From contig JACOVL010000085.1 of NCBI GenBank assembly GCA_016177355.1, positions 1 to 10,497 of the forward strand: a DNA stretch of 10,497 bases, in the 5' to 3' direction. Position numbers and translations under genes: made by a program. This document shows, piece by piece, positions 5,591 through 10,497 of this stretch. This stretch comes from Betaproteobacteria bacterium. GTDB lineage: Bacteria; Pseudomonadota; Gammaproteobacteria; Burkholderiales; SG8-41. Under the pieces are notes generated by a model that was given only the letters and a program-made list of their open reading frames with translations, was not told where the DNA came from and searched no databases. How positions within the stretch are numbered: position 1 is the first letter of the stretch; each line of letters starts with the position of its first letter.

Positions 5591-6580
5591 ATGACTGACA
5601 AATCGAAGAACGTATCGCAGGCGAAGGACTACCCACTGATCGTCGAGAAGGACGTGCAGGTCCCGCTGCGCGACGGGACGGTGCTCTACGCCGATATCTT
5701 CCGCCCGGACGGGGGCGGGGAGCGCTTTCCGGTGATCATGAACATCGGGCCGTACATGAAGGACAAGCTGTGGGTGCCGCCGCCCGACCTCGAGGAGAAG
5801 GCGAATCCGTACATGAACTGGGAGACGGTCAATCCCCTGTGGTGGTGCCCGCGCGGCTACGCGCTGCTGCGCGTGGACACCCGCGGCTCGGGCAAGTCGC
5901 CCGGGAAATCGGAGCCGAGCTCGTACCAGGAAGCGCTCGACGCCTACGACTGCATTGAATGGGTGGCGAAGAGGCCGTGGTGCAACGGAGCCGTCGGCAC
6001 CTGCGGCATCTCGTATCACGCGGCTTTCCAGTGGCGGGTCGCCGGGCTCCAGCCGCCGTCGCTGAAATGCATCATGCCGTGGGAAGGGCGCGCCGACCAG
6101 TACCGCGACCAGGCCTACCACGGCGGCATCTTCGCGATGGGCTTCATCGCGACATGGCACAACCGGAACACGGCGCTGCATCTCCTCGGAAAACCGCGTT
6201 CCTACAACCCCGATTCGTTCCACAACGACATGCTGTGGCACTACATGAGGAACGACCTCGACTCGGAGTACTGGCGGATGGCGAGCGCGCGCTGGGACCG
6301 GATCACGGTGCCGCTCTACAGCGTCGGCAACTGGGGCGGGTTCTCGATGCATCTGCGCGGCAACACCGAGGGCTATCTGTGCGCCGCCTCGAAGCATAAG
6401 AAGCTCCGCATCCACAGCGGCACGCACTACCACCCGTTCCACTCGGAAGAAGGGCGCATGGACCAGCTGCGCTGGTTCGATTACTGGCTGAAGGGCGTGG
6501 ATACCGGCATCCTGGACGAGCCGCCGGTGAAGCTCGAGATCCGCACCGGCGGCAGCCGGGAGCGCTACCCGTTCCGGTGA
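5591..6580 (+). CDS. CocE/NonD-family hydrolase, catalytic alpha/beta-hydrolase part (separated from its C-terminal domain)
   Basis: A 329-residue protein matching the N-terminal two thirds of CocE/NonD (X-Pro dipeptidyl-peptidase S15-like) hydrolases, which cleave esters or acyl amides. The N-terminal strand set VPLRDGTVLYADIFRPDG, then LLRVDTRGSGKSPG and the nucleophile elbow GTCGISYHAAFQW with S141, are intact. In place of the usual GGWxD there is VGNWGG (N247), seen in one branch of the family, and the likely histidine is in SGTHYHPFHSEEGR (H279/H281/H284). The frame stops at TGA 6578-6580 after RERYPFR, just where the linker to the jelly-roll domain should start. That domain is encoded in the next frame. 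Start: GGCGGAGA directly before the ATG at 5591. Relatives are single chains of roughly 550-600 residues, so this is probably a truncated product or half of a split enzyme. Activity is uncertain. Confidence 0.8.
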   Translation: MTDKSKNVSQAKDYPLIVEKDVQVPLRDGTVLYADIFRPDGGGERFPVIMNIGPYMKDKLWVPPPDLEEKANPYMNWETVNPLWWCPRGYALLRVDTRGSGKSPGKSEPSSYQEALDAYDCIEWVAKRPWCNGAVGTCGISYHAAFQWRVAGLQPPSLKCIMPWEGRADQYRDQAYHGGIFAMGFIATWHNRNTALHLLGKPRSYNPDSFHNDMLWHYMRNDLDSEYWRMASARWDRITVPLYSVGNWGGFSMHLRGNTEGYLCAASKHKKLRIHSGTHYHPFHSEEGRMDQLRWFDYWLKGVDTGILDEPPVKLEIRTGGSRERYPFR

Positions 6581-7158
6581 AGGCCGCGCCGGCGAAGACG
6601 GCGAAGGTGAGCTGCCCGGCCGGGCCGGCGACGCGCCCCGGCAAGACGCCGCGCGGGGTCTCCTTCGAGACGCCACCCATGGCCGAGGACACGGAGATCA
6701 CGGGGCCGATCGTGCTCAACCTCTGGGTGTCGAGCACGGCGGAGGACATGGACATCTTCGCGACCCTCCGCAACATCGGCCCCGACGGCAACGACGTGTG
6801 CGAGGTGGGCCAGCAGGGGGAGCCGCTCCAGTGCGTGACCAAGGGGTGGCTCCGCGCCTCGCACCGCAAGCTCGACCCGGAGAAGTCGCTGCCGTACCGG
6901 CCGTACCACGCGCACGACGAGCGGCTCTGGCTCAAGCCCGGCGAGGCGGTCGAGTGCCAGGTGGAGATCTGGCCGACCTCGATGGTGTTCAGGAAGGGCC
7001 ACCGGCTGCGCCTCGACGTGTCGCCGATGGACGGCGTCGGCGCGCAGCATTTCACGCACTTCCACGCCGACTACAACCAGGGCGCCGAGACCACGATCCA
7101 CTCGGGCGGGGACCGGCAGTCGTACCTGCTGCTGCCCGTCATTCCGCCCAAGAAGTGA
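6577..7158 (+). CDS. C-terminal PepX_C-like jelly-roll domain of the CocE/NonD hydrolase, in a shifted frame
   Basis: A 193-residue frame opening with GTG at 6577 that overlaps the previous stop (GTGA). It contains RGVSFETPPMAEDTEITGPIVLNLWVSS, DMDIFATLRNIGPDGNDV, VTKGWLRASHRKLDPEKS, PYRPYHAHDERLWLKPGE, VEIWPTSMVFRKGHRLRLDVSP and SYLLLPVIPP, the beta-sandwich that closes the active site in CocE/NonD enzymes. The linker of about 15-25 residues that normally joins the two domains (with an ENEWPLAR-like motif in relatives) is absent, and the first residues KAAPAKTAKVS correspond to the far end of that linker. The simplest reading is an internal deletion, not a multiple of three, that broke one gene. 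Coupled translation of a split enzyme through the GTGA overlap is possible. No strong Shine-Dalgarno precedes the GTG. The stop lies in an 8-base tandem repeat. Confidence 0.7.
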   Translation: MKAAPAKTAKVSCPAGPATRPGKTPRGVSFETPPMAEDTEITGPIVLNLWVSSTAEDMDIFATLRNIGPDGNDVCEVGQQGEPLQCVTKGWLRASHRKLDPEKSLPYRPYHAHDERLWLKPGEAVECQVEIWPTSMVFRKGHRLRLDVSPMDGVGAQHFTHFHADYNQGAETTIHSGGDRQSYLLLPVIPPKK

Positions 7159-7177
7159 CGCAGTGACGCAGTGATGA
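7154..7177 (+). repeat. Three tandem 8-base units (AGTGACGC) overlapping the stop codon of the hydrolase C-terminal part
   Basis: AGTGACGC at 7154-7161 is repeated exactly at 7162-7169, and a variant AGTGATGA follows at 7170-7177. The first unit supplies the TGA stop (7156-7158), and each following unit carries another TGA, though not in the same frame. Confidence 0.65.
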
Positions 7178-7200
7178 TTGGACACGGCAGCGCTGCGCCG

Positions 7201-7222
7201 CCCCGGCATTGCCATGCCGGGG
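7201..7222 (+). terminator. Perfect 9-bp hairpin between the hydrolase and the toxin-antitoxin pair
   Basis: CCCCGGCAT (7201-7209) pairs exactly with ATGCCGGGG (7214-7222) around a TGCC loop. It is a strong stem at the end of the long plus-strand run, but no T-tract follows (TGCCCCTGTTAATATATG), so it is not a canonical intrinsic terminator. It may slow polymerase, protect the 3' end or act with Rho. A 10-bp palindrome GCAGCGCTGC lies just upstream at 7187-7196. Confidence 0.45.
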
Positions 7223-7228
7223 TGCCCC

Positions 7229-7257
7229 TGTTAATATATGTTAATCAATCTGATTAA
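7229..7257 (+). promoter_or_regulatory. AT-rich promoter/operator region of the toxin-antitoxin pair with inverted and direct repeats
   Basis: TGTTAAT occurs twice (7229-7235 and 7239-7245). TTAATC (7241-7246) and GATTAA (7252-7257) form a perfect inverted repeat with a 5-base spacer, ending 13 bases before the antitoxin ATG. Such half-sites are what ribbon-helix-helix antitoxins bind for autoregulation. The only -10-like hexamers (TAATAT, TATGTT) are weak matches and overlap the repeats. Operator role is inferred from position and symmetry. Confidence 0.45.
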
Positions 7258-7270
7258 GGCTGACTACCCA

Positions 7271-7528
7271 ATGGACACGCGCGTCGTCACCAGCCACCTG
7301 CCGGCCGAACTGGCCGAAAAGCTCGACGGGCTGGCCGAGCGCCTCGACCGTCCCAAGGGGTGGATCGTGAAGGAGGCGATCGCCTCTTACGTCGCGCTGG
7401 AGGAAGAGCGGCGCCGCATGACGCTCGAGGCGCTGGCCGACGCGAAGGCGGGGCGCACGCTCGAGCACGCCGGGATCGAGGCTTGGGCGGGAAGCCTCGG
7501 AACGCCGAGGCGCAAGCAGCGCCGCTGA
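7271..7528 (+). CDS. Ribbon-helix-helix antitoxin, CopG/ParD/RelB-like
   Basis: An 85-residue small protein. Its N-terminus TRVVTSHLPAELAEKLDGLAERLDRPKGWIVKEAIASYVALEEE is a ribbon-helix-helix: a short beta strand, helix A, a turn with the RPKGWIVKEA pattern, and helix B. Its C-terminal part is charged and probably disordered, the toxin-binding half in ParD/RelB-type antitoxins. The ATG at 7271 is preferred over the in-frame ATG at 7238, because the fold starts straight after it and the inverted repeat upstream would otherwise be coding. The Shine-Dalgarno is weak (AAGG at 7256). The toxin gene follows after 2 bases. The protein likely represses its own operon by binding TTAATC-N5-GATTAA, and its complex with toxin should strengthen that. 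Assignment rests on fold and gene order. Confidence 0.82.
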   Translation: MDTRVVTSHLPAELAEKLDGLAERLDRPKGWIVKEAIASYVALEEERRRMTLEALADAKAGRTLEHAGIEAWAGSLGTPRRKQRR

Positions 7529-7530
7529 CG

Positions 7531-7806
7531 GTGGCGCTGCGCTGGACGATCAGTGCGCGCGCGGACCTGGTGCGGCTCCACGAGTTTCTCGAGCCGGTCA
7601 ACGCGAAGGCCGCAGCGCTCGCCGTGCGGCAGCTCGTCGCGGGCGCGAGGCGGATTCCCGGGCGTCCGCGGCTCGGCCAGCTCCTGCGCGGGTTCGCGCC
7701 GCGCGAGGTGCGGCGCATCCTGATCGGGGACTACGAAATGCGCTACGAACTGACCGCGCGCGACGTGTTCGTGCTGCGGATCTTCCATACGCGCGAAGAC
7801 CGCTGA
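7531..7806 (+). CDS. ParE/RelE-superfamily toxin
   Basis: A 91-residue protein matching the ParE/RelE toxin fold. It begins LRWTISARADLVRLHEFLEPVN (first strand and helix), continues with a second helix AALAVRQLVAGARRIP, then GRPRLGQLLRGFAPREVRRILIGDYEMRYELTARDVFVLRIFHTREDR, the four-stranded sheet ending in the family's RIFHxREDR tail. ParE members poison DNA gyrase and RelE members cleave ribosome-bound mRNA. The sequence looks closer to ParE, but the target cannot be decided here. The start is a GTG at 7531, 2 bases after the antitoxin stop, giving the normal 90-100-residue length, so translation is probably coupled. Its stop is only 8 bases before the GMC gene. No truncation is seen, so the pair should be functional. 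Confidence 0.82.
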   Translation: MALRWTISARADLVRLHEFLEPVNAKAAALAVRQLVAGARRIPGRPRLGQLLRGFAPREVRRILIGDYEMRYELTARDVFVLRIFHTREDR

Positions 7807-7814
7807 AATACCGA

Positions 7815-9440
7815 ATGGCGAAGGCGTTCGGATCGTTCGACTACGTGATCGCCGGCGCGGGCACCGCCGGCTGCGTGCTCGCGAACCGGCTTACCAAAGA
7901 CCCGGCGGTCTCGGTGCTGCTGATCGAGGCGGGTGGGCGCGACGACTGGATCTGGATCCACATACCGGTCGGCTACCTCTACTGCATCGGCAACCCGCGC
8001 ACCGACTGGCGCTACCGCACGGAGCCGGATCCCGGGCTGAACGGCCGCACCATCGGCTATCCGCGCGGGCGGGTGCTCGGCGGCTCGTCCTCGATCAACG
8101 CCATGCTCTACCTGCGCGGCCAGGCGCGCGATTACGACGAGTGGGCGCGGCTCACCGGCGACCCCGGCTGGGCGTGGCCGAACGTGCTGCCGGTGTTCAT
8201 GAAGACCGAGGACAGCTGGCGCGGCGCGAACGAGAAGCACGGCACGGGCGGCGAGTGGCGCGTCGAGGCGTCCAACCTGCGCTGGGAGATCCTCGAGGCC
8301 TTCCGCGACGCCGCGGTCGAGTCGGGCATCCCCTGGACCGATGATTTCAACCGCGGCGACAACGCCGGCGTGTCGCGCTTCGAGGTGAACCAGAAGAACG
8401 GGGTGCGCTGGAACGCGTCGAAAGCGTTCCTCAGGCCCGCGCTGAAGCGGGCCAACCTCACCGTCGTGACCGGCGCGCTGGTGAAGCGGCTGCGGCTCGA
8501 CGGGCGGCGCGTCCTGGGCGTGGAGTTCTTCCGGCAGGATGGGAAACTGAGCGAGGAATATTTCGCCGGGGCGCGCGGCGAGACCCTGCTCGCGGCGGGC
8601 GCCATCGGCAGCCCGCAGATACTGCAGCTCTCCGGCATCGGGCCGGGGGCGCTGCTCCAGCGGCACGGGATCCCCGTCGTCCACGACCTGCCGGTCGGCG
8701 AGAACCTGCAGGACCACCTGCAGCTGCGCATGGCGTTCAAGGTGAAGAATGCGCTGACGCTCAACACGCTGCTCGGCTCGTGGTGGAGCAAGGCTGCGAT
8801 CGGGCTCGAGTACGCGCTGTTCCGCAGCGGGCCGATGACCATGCCGCCGTCGCAGATGGGCGCGTTCGTGAAGTCGGACCCCGCGCAGGAGACGCCGAAC
8901 CTCGAGTACCACGTGCAGCCGATCTCGCTCGACCGCTTCGGCGACCCCCCGCACCCGTTCCCGGCGTTCACCGCGAGCGCCTGCAACCTGCGCCCGACCT
9001 CGCGCGGCAGCGTCCGCATCGTCTCGTCCGACCCGCGCGCCGACCCGGCGATCCAGTGCAACTACCTGTCCACGCCGGAGGACCGGAAGATCGCCGCAGC
9101 CGCCATACGCCTGACCCGCCGCATCGTCACCGGCTCGCGTGCGCTGAAACCGTACGAGCCCGAGGAATTCTCGCCGGGCCCGCAATTCCGGACGGAGGAG
9201 GAGCTGGTCCGGGCCGCCGGCGACATCGGTACCACCATCTTCCACCCCGTCGGCACCTGCCGGATGGGGCGGCCGGACGACCCGTCGGCGGTGGTCGGGC
9301 CGACGTTCCGGGTACGCGGCGTCGAGCGGCTGCGGGTGATCGACGCTTCGATCATGCCCACGATCACCTCCGGCAACACCAACTCGCCGACGGTGATGAT
9401 CGCGGAGCGGGGCGCAGCGATCGTGCTCGGCGGAAAGTGA
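7815..9440 (+). CDS. GMC-family FAD-dependent oxidoreductase (choline/alcohol dehydrogenase-like)
   Basis: A 541-residue flavoprotein of the glucose-methanol-choline family, oxidising an alcohol to an aldehyde or ketone. It has the FAD loop DYVIAGAGTAGCVLANRL near the N-terminus, LLIEAGG, GMC signature 1 (GRVLGGSSSINAMLYLRG), signature 2 (GAIGSPQILQLSGIG), GENLQDH, and the C-terminal active site FHPVGTCRMG with H477 plus SGNTNSPTVMIAE with N521 and N523. All are present and length is normal. There is no signal peptide, so it is probably cytoplasmic and hands electrons to a quinone or other carrier. The ATG at 7815 follows the toxin stop by 8 bases without a visible Shine-Dalgarno, suggesting it is read through from the toxin-antitoxin promoter or uses a promoter inside it. 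Resembles choline dehydrogenase (BetA) but no betaine genes are nearby, so the substrate is unknown. Confidence 0.92.
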   Translation: MAKAFGSFDYVIAGAGTAGCVLANRLTKDPAVSVLLIEAGGRDDWIWIHIPVGYLYCIGNPRTDWRYRTEPDPGLNGRTIGYPRGRVLGGSSSINAMLYLRGQARDYDEWARLTGDPGWAWPNVLPVFMKTEDSWRGANEKHGTGGEWRVEASNLRWEILEAFRDAAVESGIPWTDDFNRGDNAGVSRFEVNQKNGVRWNASKAFLRPALKRANLTVVTGALVKRLRLDGRRVLGVEFFRQDGKLSEEYFAGARGETLLAAGAIGSPQILQLSGIGPGALLQRHGIPVVHDLPVGENLQDHLQLRMAFKVKNALTLNTLLGSWWSKAAIGLEYALFRSGPMTMPPSQMGAFVKSDPAQETPNLEYHVQPISLDRFGDPPHPFPAFTASACNLRPTSRGSVRIVSSDPRADPAIQCNYLSTPEDRKIAAAAIRLTRRIVTGSRALKPYEPEEFSPGPQFRTEEELVRAAGDIGTTIFHPVGTCRMGRPDDPSAVVGPTFRVRGVERLRVIDASIMPTITSGNTNSPTVMIAERGAAIVLGGK

Positions 9441-9449
9441 CGGCGCGGG

Positions 9450-10433
9450 TTACTTCGTCACGCCGAGATCGGCGAGCATCTTGCGCAGCAGCTCGTATTC
9501 GGCGTCGAGGTGCTTGCGCGTGCCGGCGCTGTCGAGGAAGCCGCTGCCCCAGGCGTGCTTCTCCTCGACCTTCTTCCACTCCGCGTTCTGGACGATTTTC
9601 GCGAACGACTGGTCCCAGAAGGCGCGCTGCGCCGGGGTCAGGCCGTCGGGCCCGAGGAAGCCGCGGAACGCCGAGTACACGGCATCCACCCCCTGCTCGC
9701 GGAACGTCGGCAGTTCCGCCGCCGGGCCGGGCTGGCGCTCGTCCGCGCTCACGCCAAGCACGCGGACGCCGCCCTTCTGCGCGTGGCCGAGCGCCCCGCC
9801 CAGCGTGCCGGCCCACACGTCCACGTGCCCGCCGAGCGCCGCGGTCATGCCTTGCCCGCCGGACGAATAGACCACGATCTTCAGCAGTTTCGGGTCGATG
9901 CCCGCGGCCTTCGCGATCATGCCGAGCACGATGTGGTTCTGGTTGCCGAGCGCGGGCGAGAGCCCGAAGCTCACTCCCGACGGGTTCTCCTTCAGGCGCG
10001 CGACCAGGTCCCTGGCCGAGGCGATCGGCGATTCGGCCCGGGTCCACACCGCGATGTACTCGCGCATGAGGATGGCGAGCGGCGTGAGGTCGCGGTAGCC
10101 GATCCTGGCCGTGCCGACGATCTGGTTGGTGAGCAGCGCGACGCTGAACGTCGTGATGAAGTGCGCGTCGCCCGCGCGCTGGGAGACGTAGGTCCACGCG
10201 ACGGTGCCGCCGCCGCCCTGGCGGTTGGTCACCGCGACCGGCGGCATGCCGGGCAGCTCCTGCAGGAACCGCTGCACGATGCGCGCCTCGCGGTCGGCGG
10301 CCCCGCCCGGGCCCGAGGACACGATGATGTCGATGTTGCGCGACGGTTTCCACTCCTGTGCCGCGGCCGCAGCAACAAGGCAGAAGGCAAAAGGCAGAAG
10401 GCAGAAGGACAGATACGGGCGTACTTTCAACAT
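9450..10433 (-). CDS. Second Bug/TctC-family periplasmic solute-binding protein, divergent type
   Basis: A 327-residue exported binding protein transcribed towards the GMC gene, with stops only 9 bases apart. The signal peptide is KVRPYLSFCLLPFAFCLVAA and its hydrophobic core is encoded by a heptamer tandem repeat. The mature part starts QEWKPSRNIDIIVSSGPGGAAD, followed by VTNRQGGGGTVAW in place of the usual VVENRPGAGG, then NQNHIVLGMIAKAAG, IVVYSSGGQGMTAALGGHVD and LPTFREQGVDAVY, fitting a divergent Bug subfamily. The start at 10433 (MLKVRP) is preferred over the in-frame ATG at 10481, because AGGTGAG lies 5 bases upstream and a signal peptide then begins at once, whereas the longer form would prefix MRDDILFNLYNKL. 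No TctA/TctB genes adjoin it. Ligand unknown. Confidence 0.9.
   Translation of the reverse strand: MLKVRPYLSFCLLPFAFCLVAAAAAQEWKPSRNIDIIVSSGPGGAADREARIVQRFLQELPGMPPVAVTNRQGGGGTVAWTYVSQRAGDAHFITTFSVALLTNQIVGTARIGYRDLTPLAILMREYIAVWTRAESPIASARDLVARLKENPSGVSFGLSPALGNQNHIVLGMIAKAAGIDPKLLKIVVYSSGGQGMTAALGGHVDVWAGTLGGALGHAQKGGVRVLGVSADERQPGPAAELPTFREQGVDAVYSAFRGFLGPDGLTPAQRAFWDQSFAKIVQNAEWKKVEEKHAWGSGFLDSAGTRKHLDAEYELLRKMLADLGVTK
10377..10404 (-). repeat. Four tandem 7-base units (AAGGCAG on plus) inside the signal-peptide codons of the second Bug gene
   Basis: On the plus strand AAGGCAG occurs at 10377, 10391 and 10398 with a variant AAGGCAA at 10384, and a decayed fifth unit follows to 10411. On the coding strand the unit (a CTGCCTT rotation) gives residues from the cycle F-C-L-L-P-S/F-A. 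Because seven is not a multiple of three, every reading frame encodes a rotation of the same hydrophobic heptapeptide. Confidence 0.75.
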
Positions 10434-10469
10434 ATTCTCACCTAACTTATTGTATAAATTAAATAAAAT
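10434..10469 (-). promoter_or_regulatory. AT-rich leader of the second Bug gene with Shine-Dalgarno
   Basis: A 36-base stretch that is almost entirely A/T in its upstream part, in sharp contrast to its surroundings. On the minus strand AGGTGAG (10438-10444) is the Shine-Dalgarno. TTTAAT (10458-10463) and TACAAT (10449-10454) are 5-of-6 matches to a -10 hexamer, but no -35 is visible and the implied leaders would be very short. Promoter role is tentative. Confidence 0.35.
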
Positions 10470-10497
10470 ATCATCCCTCATCCTTCCGCCTTCATCC
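10470..10497 (-). repeat. Tandem heptamer array (GGATGAG type) upstream of the second Bug gene, running off the window
   Basis: On the minus strand, four heptamers read GGATGAA, GGCGGAA, GGATGAG and GGATGAT from the window edge inward. The variant GGCGGAA followed by GGATGAG is the same composite seen at 2453-2466, so the two arrays share ancestry and not just a motif. Both lie directly upstream of Bug genes. Confidence 0.75.

Noticed and set aside
6570..6585. Programmed ribosomal frameshift joining the two hydrolase parts
   Set aside because: No slippery heptamer is present (CCGGTGAAGG), and the linker residues are missing altogether, so a frameshift would not restore a normal protein.
7201..7222. 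Canonical Rho-independent terminator
   Set aside because: The stem is strong, but the following bases lack a T-run. It is kept only as a lower-confidence terminator-like hairpin.
9441..9449. Shared terminator between the convergent GMC and second Bug genes
   Set aside because: Only 9 bases separate the stops and no hairpin is visible in or next to them.
10434..10481. Longer N-terminus for the second Bug protein starting at 10481
   Set aside because: It would put MRDDILFNLYNKLGEN before a good signal peptide and make the AT-rich leader and Shine-Dalgarno coding. The ATG at 10433 explains the sequence better.

Overview
The window is high-GC bacterial chromosome (about two thirds G+C by eye), densely packed with genes and short gaps. 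Two solute-binding proteins of the Bug/TctC family, an amidohydrolase, an NADPH:quinone-reductase-like MDR enzyme, a GMC flavoprotein and a CocE/NonD hydrolase together look like the accessory catabolic chromosome of a betaproteobacterium, probably Burkholderiales-like. That placement is inferred from gene content, not from a marker gene.

Layout: 1-206 (-) is the N-terminal end of a Gfo/Idh/MocA-type dehydrogenase. It is divergent from a tightly packed plus-strand run: ACMSD-type amidohydrolase (388-1470), MDR oxidoreductase (1467-2444, ATGA overlap), Bug solute-binding protein (2483-3445), Sir2 deacylase (3442-4206, TTGA overlap), Ser/Thr kinase fused to a cyclic-nucleotide-binding domain (4217-5530), and a CocE/NonD hydrolase in two pieces (5591-6580 and 6577-7158, joined by a GTGA overlap that looks like a deletion/frameshift scar). 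A perfect hairpin then separates this run from a ParD/ParE-like toxin-antitoxin pair (7271-7806), which is followed after 8 bases by a GMC oxidoreductase (7815-9440). A second Bug protein (9450-10433) converges on it from the minus strand. The longest stretch without a called gene is 207-387 (181 bases), so no empty region exceeds 300 bases.

Functionally, the first three genes look like a small-molecule uptake and breakdown set: a periplasmic binding protein for a carboxylate, a metal-dependent hydrolase or decarboxylase, and a reductase. The substrate cannot be read from sequence. No TctA/TctB membrane subunits are present, so both Bug proteins are orphans here. Sir2 plus the kinase/cyclic-nucleotide fusion form a regulatory pair of post-translational modifiers embedded in this metabolic run.

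The most unusual signal is not a gene. Short tandem repeats with a 7-base unit (8-base in one case) sit at gene boundaries in at least five places (2446-2487, 5557-5577, 7154-7177, 10377-10404, 10470-10497). They supply a Shine-Dalgarno sequence and start codon in one case, a stop codon in another, and the hydrophobic core of a signal peptide in a third. Other points worth a look are the broken CocE hydrolase, a 51-base AT-rich rare-codon island inside the MDR gene, and an amidohydrolase whose metal-binding HxH motif reads FxH.
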